DNA of 64,000 nucleotides from Rhodovibrionaceae bacterium (GCA_028279885.1 JANQMX010000067.1:1-64000); one strand, 5' to 3'. Positions 1-8,410 are shown, counted from the first letter of the stretch. Notes: generated from the sequence alone by a model not told the origin. Numbers and translations are program-made.

Positions 1-180
1 CTCTCAACTTGAAACGACGACGCGCCGGATGGGACGATACTTTCCTCCTCAAACTCATGACTCATGTGCGTTAGCCCTGCCAGCGAGGGGGAGGGTTAGG
101 GTGGGGGGCCGCGGAGCGGGCAAGAGAAGGCGCTTCTGCGCTGAACCGGACGGTAGTGAACCTGGTGGGCGGGCGCCCGT

Positions 181-924
181 TCAGCCGCCGTAGCTCTGTA
201 CCAGGGAGCCGGCGATCAGATACCAGCCGTCGACCAGCACGAAGAAGATCAGCTTGAACGGCAGCGAGATGATGATCGGCGGCAGCATCAGCATGCCCAT
301 CGACATGAGGACGGAGGCGACCACCATGTCGATCACCAGGAAGGGCAGGAAGATCAGAAAACCGATCTCGAAGGCGCGGCGCAGCTCGCTGATCATGAAA
401 GCGGGGATCAGGGTCGATAGCGAGATATCTTCCGGGCCGTTGACCTCCTCGGCATTGGAGAGATCGAGGAAGAGCGCCAAGTCGGCCTCCCGCACCTCGT
501 TGAGCATGAACTCGCGCAGCGGCACGCTGGCCCGCTCGAAGGCCTCCATCTCGTCGATCTCCTGATTGAACATCGGCTCGAGCGCTTCGTCGTAGATGCG
601 CTCGATGGTTGGCGCCATGATGAAGGCGGTCAGGAAGAGGGCGAGGGAGATCAGCACCGAGTTCGGCGGCGTTTGCTGAATGCCGAGCGCGCTGCGCAGG
701 AAGGACAGCACGACGATGATGCGGGTGAAGGAGGTGACCATCACCAGGATAGACGGCGCCAGGCTGAGGACCGTGACCAAGGCGATGATCTGCACCAGCG
801 CCGCTGCCGTCGAGCCGTCCTCGCTGCCATTGAGGTCGATGCTGAGGCTTTGCGCCAGGGCGACGGCGGGCAGAGCCAGCGCTGCGACGGCAATGCCCAG
901 CAGGATGAGCAGCGGTCTCCTCAT
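181..924 (-). CDS. fliP: Flagellar biosynthesis protein FliP
   Basis: FliP forms the core of the flagellar type III export gate with FliQ and FliR in the inner membrane. The 247-residue product starts with a hydrophobic leader of about 24 residues ending in ALAQ, as is usual for FliP, and then shows the family stretches VTSFTRIIVVLSFLRSALG and QTPPNSVLISLALFLTAF, with further hydrophobic segments up to the C-terminus. The ATG at 924 was chosen because it overlaps the fliO stop (ATGA); the upstream in-frame extension is Arg-rich and is only fliO read in another frame. It is the last gene of a leftward operon with csrA, an FlhB-C-like gene, an unknown gene and fliO. Confidence 0.97.
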   Translation of the reverse strand: MRRPLLILLGIAVAALALPAVALAQSLSIDLNGSEDGSTAAALVQIIALVTVLSLAPSILVMVTSFTRIIVVLSFLRSALGIQQTPPNSVLISLALFLTAFIMAPTIERIYDEALEPMFNQEIDEMEAFERASVPLREFMLNEVREADLALFLDLSNAEEVNGPEDISLSTLIPAFMISELRRAFEIGFLIFLPFLVIDMVVASVLMSMGMLMLPPIIISLPFKLIFFVLVDGWYLIAGSLVQSYGG

Positions 925-1259
925 GCCGTTTCGGCCCTCTGTCGCCGGGGGAGTCCGCCGTCTTTGATCGTCTCGGCTTCGTCGTTGTTTCCCGCTTTGC
1001 CGGCGAGTTCGCCGAGCGAAAGCTCCGAATTGGCGCCCAGCAGCACGAGGTGCTCGATCCCGTCGCAATCCAGGATGACAGCGCGCCGCTTGGCGTCGAG
1101 GGCGAGACTTTCCTTCACCCTGAGGCGCCGCTCCTTGCCCGGCCGGCCGGCCATGCGATGCACCACGCCGATGCGGCCCATGACCCAGGCCACCAGGTAG
1201 ATCAAGGCCACGACCGCCAGCAGCGCGATCGCGAAGGTCACGTAGGTGTTGAGGTCCAT
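921..1259 (-). CDS. fliO: Flagellar biosynthesis protein FliO
   Basis: FliO is a small bitopic membrane protein that helps FliP assemble in the export gate. The 112-residue product has one N-terminal membrane segment (about residues 6-30) followed by a basic cytoplasmic part with the typical pattern RRLRVKESLALDAKRRAVIL and a C-terminal LVLLGAN stretch. The start at 1259 removes a spurious Arg-rich extension. Its stop overlaps the fliP start by four bases, so translation is probably coupled. Confidence 0.93.
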   Translation of the reverse strand: MDLNTYVTFAIALLAVVALIYLVAWVMGRIGVVHRMAGRPGKERRLRVKESLALDAKRRAVILDCDGIEHLVLLGANSELSLGELAGKAGNNDEAETIKDGGLPRRQRAETA

Positions 1260-1282
1260 CCGGCGTTCGGCTCGTGCGGTCG

Positions 1283-1612
1283 CTAGCGTTGACCGGCCTT
1301 GGCGTAGGCTGAGATGGCGCGTCGCTGGCCTTGCGTCGCGCGTAGCCCGTTGGCAGCTTCTTCCAATTGGCCTGCGAGGCAGTGTCTCGCCGCCTGCATT
1401 TCGCAGATCGCGTTGGTGATCAGGCGCCGATTTTCCGTGTCGCCGCTGACCTCGTGCGCCAAGCAAGCGACGATGTCCTCGAGCTCGCTGACCACCGTCT
1501 CCATGCCGCTGCCGTCTCCGGCTTCGAGGCGCCGGCACTCGCCCTGCAGCCGCGAGAGCGCTTTGTCGAGGCGACAAGCCAGGTCATCGTGTGGCGGGGT
1601 TTGCGACGTCAT
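1283..1612 (-). CDS. Unknown small protein in flagellar operon
   Basis: The 109-residue product is not recognised. It looks soluble and largely helical, with heptad-like leucines in the first half (LDKALSRLQGECRRLEAG) and several Cys and Arg residues. It lies between an FlhB-C-like gene, which it overlaps by four bases, and fliO, so it belongs to the flagellar export operon. Its size, helical character and position would suit a flagellar export chaperone of the FlgN/FliT kind, but no motif proves this. Confidence 0.72.
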   Translation of the reverse strand: MTSQTPPHDDLACRLDKALSRLQGECRRLEAGDGSGMETVVSELEDIVACLAHEVSGDTENRRLITNAICEMQAARHCLAGQLEEAANGLRATQGQRRAISAYAKAGQR

Positions 1613-1923
1613 TCTTGCTCCCGGTGTTGCTTGGCGCCGGCATTGAGGCGGTAGACGTAGGCCAGGATCTCGGCAACGGCGGAGAGGGCTTCGAGCGGGA
1701 TGTCGCTGTCGACGTCCACCTTGTCCAACATCTGCACCAGCTCGGCATCGGTACGAACTTTCACGCCTTCGCTGAAGGCGATATCGAGAATCTGCTCCGC
1801 CGTGGCGCCATGGCCCTTGGCAATGACCCTGGTGCCCTCGGCCCGGCCTCCGCTGCGCAGCGCGACGGCGACCGGGTCGCGGTCGTCGAGAGCGTCCGCT
1901 TCGGTCCGCTCGCTGTCACCCAT
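1609..1923 (-). CDS. FlhB C-terminal-domain-like protein (FhlB type)
   Basis: The 104-residue product resembles only the cytoplasmic C-terminal domain of FlhB, after the NPTH cleavage site. The part VIAKGHGATAEQILDIAF...DIPLEALSAVAEILAYVYRLN lines up with the end of the FlhB encoded at 4721 (VVAKGIDHIALKI...EIPPEHYKAVAEVIGYVMRL). It has no membrane segments and no NPTH motif. Stand-alone FlhB-C paralogues (FhlB) can partly replace the FlhB C-terminal domain in substrate switching in other bacteria. The ATG at 1923 was preferred over an earlier start that adds nine residues. It sits between csrA and an unknown gene in the leftward operon. Confidence 0.85.
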   Translation of the reverse strand: MGDSERTEADALDDRDPVAVALRSGGRAEGTRVIAKGHGATAEQILDIAFSEGVKVRTDAELVQMLDKVDVDSDIPLEALSAVAEILAYVYRLNAGAKQHREQE

Positions 1924-1972
1924 GCCACGCCATGCTCCGCATCCTTGCACCGGAGTCAGGACGAGCCATCCG

Positions 1973-1987
1973 CCCTTTGCGAAAGGG
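1973..1987. terminator. Short hairpin between csrA and FlhB-C-like gene
   Basis: CCCTTT and AAAGGG form a perfect six-base stem around a three-base loop, in the 115-base gap between csrA and the next leftward gene. There is no clear U-tract, so it may attenuate transcription or be a structured RNA site rather than a true terminator. Confidence 0.3.
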
Positions 1988-2038
1988 TGAAGCGCTATGC
2001 TTAAGATTTAGTTGAAGAAAACGCAGTCTGAGTGGGGT

Positions 2039-2338
2039 TTAGCTGCCGACGACCTGCCTTTTGTCGCCGGCGTCCTGGCCAGCGTCCTCGTCCTCGTCAG
2101 CTGCTCCGCTTGCGGCCTGAACCGCGCTGCCCAGTGCCGCCGCGAGCGCGTCGCTGCTGGCTGCTGCGGCGCGGTTTTCTTCTTGGATCCTCTGATGGAT
2201 CTCTTCCCGCAGAACACTGGCTTCTGCCGGAAAGGTAAAGCCAAGCTTGATCGACTTACCGCGGATGTCGACGACGGTGACTCGAATGTCATCGTTGATG
2301 ATGACCGATTCGCCGACTTTTCGTGTCAGGTAAAGCAT
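2039..2338 (-). CDS. csrA: Carbon storage regulator CsrA (long C-terminal tail)
   Basis: CsrA is a homodimeric RNA-binding protein that controls translation by binding GGA motifs in mRNA leaders. The first 60 residues are canonical ([16 protein letters not shown], then [16 protein letters not shown]). The protein has 99 residues, longer than the usual 60-70; the extra part is Ala-rich and then acidic ([15 protein letters not shown]). The start at 2338 is fixed by the invariant MLxLTRK beginning. It heads the leftward flagellar operon and diverges from flgB, which fits a role in flagellar gene control. Confidence 0.97.
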   Translation of the reverse strand: MLYLTRKVGESVIINDDIRVTVVDIRGKSIKLGFTFPAEASVLREEIHQRIQEENRAAAASSDALAAALGSAVQAASGAADEDEDAGQDAGDKRQVVGS

Positions 2339-2390
2339 TTCCCGGTCCGCCCTGTATTGCTTTCCCGGCACCGACTGCCTGAGGCGGAGA

Positions 2391-2405
2391 TTAAAGCAGA
2401 CTTTA
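2391..2405. promoter_or_regulatory. Candidate CtrA box upstream of flgB
   Basis: TTAA, seven bases (AGCAGAC), then TTTA matches the CtrA consensus TTAA-N7-TTAA with one mismatch. It lies about 75 bases before flgB in the csrA/flgB divergent gap. CtrA, the target of the CckA phosphorelay, controls flagellar genes in many alphaproteobacteria, and a cckA gene follows this operon. Identified by eye. Confidence 0.4.
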
Positions 2406-2480
2406 CGCGTCGTTAACAAGCGAACGGCTAGTATTCGCATCAAATCGGGTTTTTCTATCGCACAAGCGCGCCGGGCGGAC

Positions 2481-2885
2481 ATGGACAAAGCCTTTTCGAT
2501 TTTCACTGCAGTGGCACGCCGGATGGACTGGCTCGGCCAGCGCCAGACGGTGTTGGCCCAGAACGTCGCCAACGCGGACACGCCGCACTACAAGCCGCAG
2601 GATTTGACCGAGCGCTCATTCCTGCAGGCGGTGCGCAGCAGCGGCAGCCAGAGTGCGCCGAAGAAGACTCACGCCCTTCATATCGACACCGCGATGAGCG
2701 GCGCGCAGGACCCGCGTCAGCGCGAGCAGAAGGAGCGTTACGAGACGGCGCCCTCGGGCAACGCCGTGGTGCTGGAAGAGCAGCTGGTTCAAGTGCAGGA
2801 GAGTCAGATGCAGTACGCCGCCCTGACCTCGCTCTACAGCAAGCAGATGTCGTTCTTTCGCCTCGCCCTGACCGGCCAGCGCTGA
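2481..2885 (+). CDS. flgB: Flagellar proximal rod protein FlgB
   Basis: FlgB is a proximal rod subunit of the flagellar basal body, exported by the type III apparatus. The 134-residue product has the N-terminal rod signature in which [20 protein letters not shown] is followed by [10 protein letters not shown], and a C-terminal helical part ending near [16 protein letters not shown]. The length is normal for FlgB. It is the first gene of the rightward flgB-flgC-fliE-fliQ-fliR-flhB operon, 13 bases ahead of flgC. Confidence 0.96.
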   Translation: MDKAFSIFTAVARRMDWLGQRQTVLAQNVANADTPHYKPQDLTERSFLQAVRSSGSQSAPKKTHALHIDTAMSGAQDPRQREQKERYETAPSGNAVVLEEQLVQVQESQMQYAALTSLYSKQMSFFRLALTGQR

Positions 2886-2898
2886 GTAGGAGACCCCC

Positions 2899-3306
2899 AT
2901 GGACTTCGGCAACGCTTTGGATATTTCCGCCGCCGGCATGAAGGCGCAGGGCGCACGCCTGCGCGTCATCGCCGAGAACGTGGCCAACGCCGACAGCACG
3001 GCGACGACGCCGGGGGGCGAGCCCTTCCGGCGCAAGACCATCCTGTTCCAGAGCGAATTCGACAAGGCGCTCGGGGCAGAGCTGGTGGCCATCAAGGGCG
3101 TACAGCCGGACAAGAGCGATTTCGGCCGCGACTTTCGCCCCGGCCATCCGGCCGCCGACGCGGAGGGCTACGTGCTGACCTCCAACGTCAACACGCTGAT
3201 CGAAATGACCGACATGCGGGAAGCTCAGCGTAGCTACGAGGCCAATCTGCGGGTCATGCGCACGGTTCGCCAGATGCTCGAGCAGACCGTCAGCATCCTC
3301 CGCTAG
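2899..3306 (+). CDS. flgC: Flagellar proximal rod protein FlgC
   Basis: FlgC forms the proximal rod together with FlgB and FlgF. The 135-residue product has the N-terminal motif ISAAGMKAQGARLRVIAENVANADST and the C-terminal rod motif EMTDMREAQRSYEANLRVMR, both characteristic of FlgC. It is preceded by a good ribosome-binding site (taggaga) and lies between flgB and fliE. Confidence 0.96.
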   Translation: MDFGNALDISAAGMKAQGARLRVIAENVANADSTATTPGGEPFRRKTILFQSEFDKALGAELVAIKGVQPDKSDFGRDFRPGHPAADAEGYVLTSNVNTLIEMTDMREAQRSYEANLRVMRTVRQMLEQTVSILR

Positions 3307-3345
3307 CAGCCTGCGGCAACCTTCGAGTAACGAGGACCACGGACC

Positions 3346-3657
3346 GTGCCGACCAACATCGCCGAAGCGATCTCCGCCTACCGCAACATGCAGCGGGAGA
3401 GCGGCCTTGGCGGCCTGAGTGCGCGCGACTCCCAGCCGGGCGACAGCTTCGCCGAAGCGCTGCGCGAGGCAACGGACGACGCGATTGCGACGCTCAAGAC
3501 CTCCGAAGAGGCGTCGATGAAGGCCGCCATGGGCAAGGCCGACCTCAACGAGCTGGTGGTGGCCGTCAGCAAGGCGGAATTGACCCTGCAGACCGTGGTG
3601 ACGGTGCGCGACCGGGCCATCCAGGCCTATCAAGATATCCTGCGCATGCCGATCTGA
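3346..3657 (+). CDS. fliE: Flagellar hook-basal body complex protein FliE
   Basis: FliE connects the MS ring to the proximal rod and is one of the first exported subunits. The 103-residue product has the family region SFAEALREATDDAIATLKTSEEASMKAAMGKADLNELVVAVSKAELTLQTVVTVRDRAIQAYQDILRMPI broken into recognisable parts: the DLNELVVAVSKAEL helix and the C-terminal AYQDILRMPI. The start is a GTG at 3346 with GAGG about ten bases upstream. Confidence 0.94.
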   Translation: MPTNIAEAISAYRNMQRESGLGGLSARDSQPGDSFAEALREATDDAIATLKTSEEASMKAAMGKADLNELVVAVSKAELTLQTVVTVRDRAIQAYQDILRMPI

Positions 3658-3680
3658 TCGGCTGAGGTACGCACGCGAGG

Positions 3681-3947
3681 ATGACACCGACCGACGTTCT
3701 CGAGCTATCCCGTGAATCCGTTTGGGTCACGCTGAAGGTCGGCGGCCCCATCCTGGTGGTCGCCCTGGTCGTCGGTCTCTCCATCTCCCTGGTCCAGGCG
3801 CTGACGCAGATTCAGGAAATGACGCTGTCCTTCGTGCCGAAGATCATCGCCATCTTCGTCGCTCTGGTGCTGCTGCTGCCCTTCATGCTGACGACCTTGA
3901 TCGATTTTACGCGGGAGCTGATGGACCGCGCCATCGCGCTTGGGTGA
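3681..3947 (+). CDS. fliQ: Flagellar biosynthesis protein FliQ
   Basis: FliQ is a two-helix membrane subunit of the flagellar export gate. The 88-residue product has the usual length, the conserved QALTQIQEMTLSFVPKI loop between its two hydrophobic helices, and a second helix ending FMLTTLIDFTRELMDR. It lies immediately before fliR. Confidence 0.96.
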   Translation: MTPTDVLELSRESVWVTLKVGGPILVVALVVGLSISLVQALTQIQEMTLSFVPKIIAIFVALVLLLPFMLTTLIDFTRELMDRAIALG

Positions 3948-3951
3948 GGCG

Positions 3952-4713
3952 ATGCTCTCGGAGCTGCTTCCGGACAGTCTCTTCGCCTTCTTGCTGACCT
4001 TCGTGCGTCTGGGCGCCTGCCTGATGTTTTTGCCGGTCATGGGTGAGCCCTGGGTCTCGGCCCGTATTCGACTGCTTTTCGCGTTGCTCCTGACCCTTAT
4101 CATCCAACCGGCGGTCGCACCCCTGTTGCCGGCCATGCCGGCCAGCGCGCTGCAACTGGGACTGCTGGTCTTGGGGGAGGCGCTGATCGGTGTCTTTCTC
4201 GGTCTTCTGGGCCGTGTCTTCATCACGGCGCTGACCACTGCCGGGATGATCATTGCCTACTCCAGCTCGCTGGCCAACGCCTTGGTCGACGACCCAAGCG
4301 CAGCACAGCAAGGCTCGATCTTCGGCAGCTTCCTGACCATCGTTGCGCTGCTCATGATCATGGCGCTCAACCTGCACCATCTTTTCATCCAAGCGGCCGT
4401 TGACAGCTATGGGCTGATCGCACCCGGGCGACCGCTGCCGGTGGAAGACTTGTCTCGCATGATGACGGAAGTGGTCGCTCGCTCCTTTCTCGTAGCCATG
4501 AAGCTGTCGCTGCCCTTCATCGCAGCTTCGGTGATCTTCTATCTCGGGCTCGGCGTGCTTGGCCGCCTGATGCCGCAGATGCAGGTCTTCTTCGTCGCCA
4601 TTCCCCTGCAGATCGCCATCGGCCTCCTGGTCCTGACGGTCAGCATGGCGGCGGTTATGCAGGTCTTCCTGGGTGAGCTGGAGCTCACCTATCTGCCCTT
4701 TGCGCTGAACTGA
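3952..4713 (+). CDS. fliR: Flagellar biosynthesis protein FliR
   Basis: FliR completes the FliPQR export-gate core in the inner membrane. The 253-residue product is highly hydrophobic with about six membrane segments and the family patterns FVRLGACLMFLPVMG and LHHLFIQAAVDSY. The ATG at 3952 follows a purine-rich GGGTGAGG stretch; an in-frame TTG at 3940 overlapping the fliQ end is less likely. It is followed seven bases later by flhB. Confidence 0.95.
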   Translation: MLSELLPDSLFAFLLTFVRLGACLMFLPVMGEPWVSARIRLLFALLLTLIIQPAVAPLLPAMPASALQLGLLVLGEALIGVFLGLLGRVFITALTTAGMIIAYSSSLANALVDDPSAAQQGSIFGSFLTIVALLMIMALNLHHLFIQAAVDSYGLIAPGRPLPVEDLSRMMTEVVARSFLVAMKLSLPFIAASVIFYLGLGVLGRLMPQMQVFFVAIPLQIAIGLLVLTVSMAAVMQVFLGELELTYLPFALN

Positions 4714-4720
4714 GGCGGCC

Positions 4721-5794
4721 ATGGCCGAGAAAGACCAGGACGACAGTCAAAAAACCGAAGAACCGACGCCGAAGCGCCTACAGGAGGCGCGGGACAAGGG
4801 CGACGTCGCCAAGTCCCAGGAGGTCAATCACTGGTTCATGCTGTCTGCCTTCGCTCTGACCCTAGCGGTTTTCGCGCCTGGGGTCATGCGCGAGCTGGCC
4901 GAGGTCATGCTGCCCTTCTTCGCCATGCCGCATGATCTGCGTTTCGGCAACGGCGACATGCTGCTCGACCTGCTGCTGCAAGTCGCCGCCATCCTGGCCA
5001 TTCCCATTGCCGTCTTGCTCGCCGCCGCGATCGCAGGCGGGATGCTGCAGCACGGGCTGATCTTCTCGGGTGAGAACGTCAAACCGAAGCTCAGCAAGAT
5101 CTCTCTCATCGAAGGCACCAAGCGGCTCTTCTCCGCCAAGGCCATTGCCGAGTTCATCAAGGGCATCGCCAAGATCACCATCGTCGGCGTCGTGATCTTC
5201 CTGGTCGTCTATCCGGAGTTGCCGCTGGTCGAGATCATGCCCAAGCTCGGCTTCACCGAGTCGCTCTGGCTGATGCTCGACGAGGCCGTCGCGGTGCTGA
5301 TCGGCGTCATTGCGGTCATGGCCGCCATCGCCGGGCTGGACTTCATGTTTCAGCGCTTCCAGCACATGAAGAAGCTGCGCATGTCGCGTCAGGACATTCG
5401 CGACGAGATGAAGCAGGCCGAGGGCGATCCCATGGTCAAGGCCCGCCTGCGGCAAATCCGCACCGAGCGGGCGCGGCAGCGCATGATGGCGGCTGTGCCG
5501 GAGGCGGACGTGGTGATCACCAACCCGACCCACTTCTCCGTCGCCTTGGCCTACAAGATGGAGGAGATGGCCGCGCCACGGGTTGTGGCCAAGGGCATCG
5601 ACCACATTGCCCTGAAGATCCGCGAAGTCGCCAAGGAGCACGATATCATGCTGATCGAGAATCGGCCGCTGGCGCGGGCACTCTACGACGGCGTCGAGAT
5701 CGATCAGGAGATCCCGCCGGAGCACTACAAGGCGGTGGCCGAGGTGATCGGCTATGTCATGCGGCTGAAAGGCACCTTGCGGCCACAGAGCTAG
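4721..5794 (+). CDS. flhB: Flagellar biosynthesis protein FlhB
   Basis: FlhB is the export-gate protein that switches substrate specificity from rod/hook to filament after cleaving itself. The 357-residue product has the charged N-terminus EKTEEPTPKRL-like stretch, four hydrophobic segments between about residues 35 and 210, and the autocleavage motif NPTH at residues 268-271, followed by a complete cytoplasmic domain. The normal length and intact NPTH indicate a functional protein. It is the last flagellar gene of the rightward operon; cckA follows after 121 bases. Confidence 0.97.
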   Translation: MAEKDQDDSQKTEEPTPKRLQEARDKGDVAKSQEVNHWFMLSAFALTLAVFAPGVMRELAEVMLPFFAMPHDLRFGNGDMLLDLLLQVAAILAIPIAVLLAAAIAGGMLQHGLIFSGENVKPKLSKISLIEGTKRLFSAKAIAEFIKGIAKITIVGVVIFLVVYPELPLVEIMPKLGFTESLWLMLDEAVAVLIGVIAVMAAIAGLDFMFQRFQHMKKLRMSRQDIRDEMKQAEGDPMVKARLRQIRTERARQRMMAAVPEADVVITNPTHFSVALAYKMEEMAAPRVVAKGIDHIALKIREVAKEHDIMLIENRPLARALYDGVEIDQEIPPEHYKAVAEVIGYVMRLKGTLRPQS

Positions 5795-5915
5795 CCTCTG
5801 GCGGTGGCGCTAAACAATGCGGTAAGCAGGACAGTGCTATGTCACGGGCGTTCAGTGGCAAAGTGATTTGGCGGCCGGGCAAGGCCGGCGCCGGCCGGGC
5901 CGGAAAGGACGGGTG

Positions 5916-8318
5916 ATGTCTACAGTTCTGCTCTCGATCGCCATCGGCTTTGCCGTGCTCTGCCTGGCTTTTGCGGCGATCGCGCTGAGCTCTCACCTGC
6001 GTAGCCACCGGCTTTTGCGCCTCGGCCTCGAGGCGGTCGAGCAGCCCCGGCAGCTGACCTCTCGCAAAGGCGACGTGGTGCTGCAGAACGGGCACTGTCG
6101 CGACCTGACCCGCAGCGAGGACGAACCGCTGATCGACTGGCTGATCAGTCGCTGCGACGACGATGCGGAGATGAAGGAGCGGCTCGACTCGCTGAAGAGC
6201 AAGGTCAACGCCGGCGGCGGCGGCTCAACCGAAGTGCGCCTCAAGGGTGAGGCCACGGAGGGCGACGCCACGACGGATGAACCCAGCTGGTACCGCATCC
6301 GGGCCTATGCCTTGCGTGACTCGCGTGGCTCCCATCTCTGGGCGGCCGATGACATCACCGCGCGCTTTCAGATGGAGCTGGCCCTGCGCGAGGAACAGTC
6401 GCGTTTCGTCGATCTCCTGGAGCACGCGCCGATCGGTTTCTACTCGGTCGACGAGACCGGGCGCTTTCTCTTTGTCAACGAGACGCTCGCCGGCTGGCTC
6501 GGCGAGCAGACCGACGCCGTCCTCTCGCGCGGCGTCAAGCTGCACGACGTGGTCGAGCTGCCGCCGGGCGAGACGCTGGACCCCTACATGCCCTGGCCGA
6601 AGACGACTCAGCGCAGCGGCGAGGTCTGGCTGCGCGCGCCCGGCGGGGAGCGCTTCCTGGTACTGATCACCCAGGACATCGTTTGGGAGCCGCAGGAAGG
6701 GCGCTTGAGAACCCGCTCGGTGGTGCGCCACCTCAGCCTGGAGCAAGCCTCGGAAGACGCCCTGGTGCGGTCGCGGGAGCGCTTCGAGCGCTTCTTCAAG
6801 CTGGCGCCGACCGGTCTGGCTCAGCTGGACGGCAACGCGACGGTGACGGAATACAACGATGCCTTCCTGACCCTGCTGCGCAGCGAGCGGCAGGCGGTGA
6901 TCGACCGGCCCTTTTCCTCCTTCGTCTATCCGGCCGATCGGGCGCGCTTCGAGGAGCTTTGGCGTCAAGCCAAGGACGACGACAGCATCGCGCAGAGTCC
7001 GATCGCCGAGCTGCGCCTGGGCGAGCAGGGGCAGGTCACCTGCACGGCGAGCGTCACGCGCTTCGGCCGCGACCAGTCCGGCAAGGCCAGCGTCCTGCTG
7101 CATCTCTCTGACCTGACCGAGCAGAAGCAGCTCGAAGCTCAGTTCGTCCAGGGTCAGAAGATGCAAGCGGTGGGACAGTTGGCCGGCGGCATCGCCCATG
7201 ACTTCAACAATCTGCTGACGGCGATGATCGGCTTCTCCGATCTGCTGCTGCAGCGGCACCGGCCAGGCGACCAGTCCTTCGCCGACGTCATGCAGATCAA
7301 GCAGAATGCCAACCGCGCGGCCAATCTGGTGCGCCAGCTGCTCGCCTTCTCGCGCCAGCAGACGCTGCAGCCGAAAGTGGTCAAGCTGACAGACATCCTG
7401 GCCGAACTGGCGCACCTGCTGCGCCGCCTGATCGGCGCCAAGATCGAGCTGAAGATGGTGCACGGCCGCGATCTCTGGTCGGTCAAGGCCGACCAAGGTC
7501 AGCTCGAGCAGGTCATCATCAACTTGGCGGTCAACGCCCGCGACGCCATGCAGTCCGGCGGCACCCTGACGATCAAGACCGCCAACCTGACGCTCGAGCA
7601 GCCCATGCACCTCAAGGGCGAGACGGCGCCGGCCGGCGAGTACATGACCATCGTCGTCGAAGACACCGGCTGTGGCATTTCCGACGAGAACATCGACCGT
7701 ATCTTCGATCCCTTCTTCTCGACCAAGGGCATCGGCGAGGGCACCGGGCTCGGCCTTTCCACGGTCTACGGCATCGTCAAGCAGACCGGCGGCTTCGTCG
7801 CCGTCGACAGCAAGCAGGGTGAGGGCACCACTTTCACCATCTACCTGCCGCGCCATGAGGCGCAGGCGCCAAGCCAGGAGGAGAGCGCCCAGGAAGCGGC
7901 GACCCGCGACTTGAGCGGCATGGGCACCGTGCTGCTGGTCGAGGACGAAGAGGCGGTGCGTGCTTTCTCCTCCCGCGCGCTGCGCAACAAGGGCTATGAC
8001 GTCATCGAAGCCGGCTCGGGCGAGGCGGCACTTGAGATCTTCAACGGGCAGGACCCCGCCGCCAACGTCGACCAGATCGATCTCGTGGTGACCGACGTGG
8101 TCATGCCGCGCCTTGACGGGCCGGCCCTGGTTCAAGAGCTGCGCAAGCGCTGCCCGACGCTGAAGGTCGTCTTCATTTCCGGCTATGCCGAGGACTCCTT
8201 CCGGCAGCAGATCGGGCAGACCGAGAACGTCCACTTCCTGCCCAAGCCCTTCAGCCTCAAGCAGTTGGCCGGCAAGGTGAAGGAAGTCATGGACACTGAG
8301 ACCAGCACCGCCGCCTGA
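5916..8318 (+). CDS. cckA: Hybrid sensor histidine kinase CckA
   Basis: CckA is the membrane kinase/phosphatase that feeds phosphate through ChpT to CtrA and CpdR and so controls cell cycle and motility. The 800-residue product has an N-terminal membrane segment (about residues 3-25), two PAS-like regions (about 150-270 and 285-400), a HisKA domain with VGQLAGGIAHDFNNLL (phospho-His about 428), an HATPase domain with the DTGCGI and GTGLGLSTVYGIV boxes, and a C-terminal receiver with phospho-Asp about 727 (VVTDVVMPRLDG). The ATG at 5916 directly precedes the membrane helix; an upstream extension is Arg-rich. The position next to flhB is common in Rhodospirillales. Confidence 0.93.
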   Translation: MSTVLLSIAIGFAVLCLAFAAIALSSHLRSHRLLRLGLEAVEQPRQLTSRKGDVVLQNGHCRDLTRSEDEPLIDWLISRCDDDAEMKERLDSLKSKVNAGGGGSTEVRLKGEATEGDATTDEPSWYRIRAYALRDSRGSHLWAADDITARFQMELALREEQSRFVDLLEHAPIGFYSVDETGRFLFVNETLAGWLGEQTDAVLSRGVKLHDVVELPPGETLDPYMPWPKTTQRSGEVWLRAPGGERFLVLITQDIVWEPQEGRLRTRSVVRHLSLEQASEDALVRSRERFERFFKLAPTGLAQLDGNATVTEYNDAFLTLLRSERQAVIDRPFSSFVYPADRARFEELWRQAKDDDSIAQSPIAELRLGEQGQVTCTASVTRFGRDQSGKASVLLHLSDLTEQKQLEAQFVQGQKMQAVGQLAGGIAHDFNNLLTAMIGFSDLLLQRHRPGDQSFADVMQIKQNANRAANLVRQLLAFSRQQTLQPKVVKLTDILAELAHLLRRLIGAKIELKMVHGRDLWSVKADQGQLEQVIINLAVNARDAMQSGGTLTIKTANLTLEQPMHLKGETAPAGEYMTIVVEDTGCGISDENIDRIFDPFFSTKGIGEGTGLGLSTVYGIVKQTGGFVAVDSKQGEGTTFTIYLPRHEAQAPSQEESAQEAATRDLSGMGTVLLVEDEEAVRAFSSRALRNKGYDVIEAGSGEAALEIFNGQDPAANVDQIDLVVTDVVMPRLDGPALVQELRKRCPTLKVVFISGYAEDSFRQQIGQTENVHFLPKPFSLKQLAGKVKEVMDTETSTAA

Positions 8319-8362
8319 TCCGGCGTCTCGGCCCGTCGGTCACCGCCTCACTGAACAGCATT

Positions 8363-8377
8363 GTTCCGCTTCCGTTC
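8363..8377. promoter_or_regulatory. LexA (SOS) box of recA
   Basis: GTTCCGCTTCCGTTC is an exact match to the alphaproteobacterial LexA operator GTTC-N7-GTTC. It lies about 107 bases before the recA start. It predicts SOS control of recA by LexA. Confidence 0.85.
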
Positions 8378-8381
8378 TTTT

Positions 8382-8410
8382 TTGTTGAGAATAGAACAAA
8401 AGAGGAATAT
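8382..8410 (+). promoter_or_regulatory. Candidate sigma70 promoter of recA
   Basis: TTGTTG (8382-8387) and GAATAT (8405-8410) are separated by 17 bases, just downstream of the LexA box. The fit to consensus is partial, so this is a suggestion only. Confidence 0.4.

Noticed and set aside
2365-2385. Possible sigma54 promoter (GGCAC...TGC) upstream of flgB
   Set aside because: The GG and GC pairs are eight bases apart instead of ten.
6225-8234. 669-codon open frame on the minus strand opposite cckA
   Set aside because: It mirrors the codon bias of cckA in GC-rich DNA; the product is low in recognisable motifs and cckA is certain.
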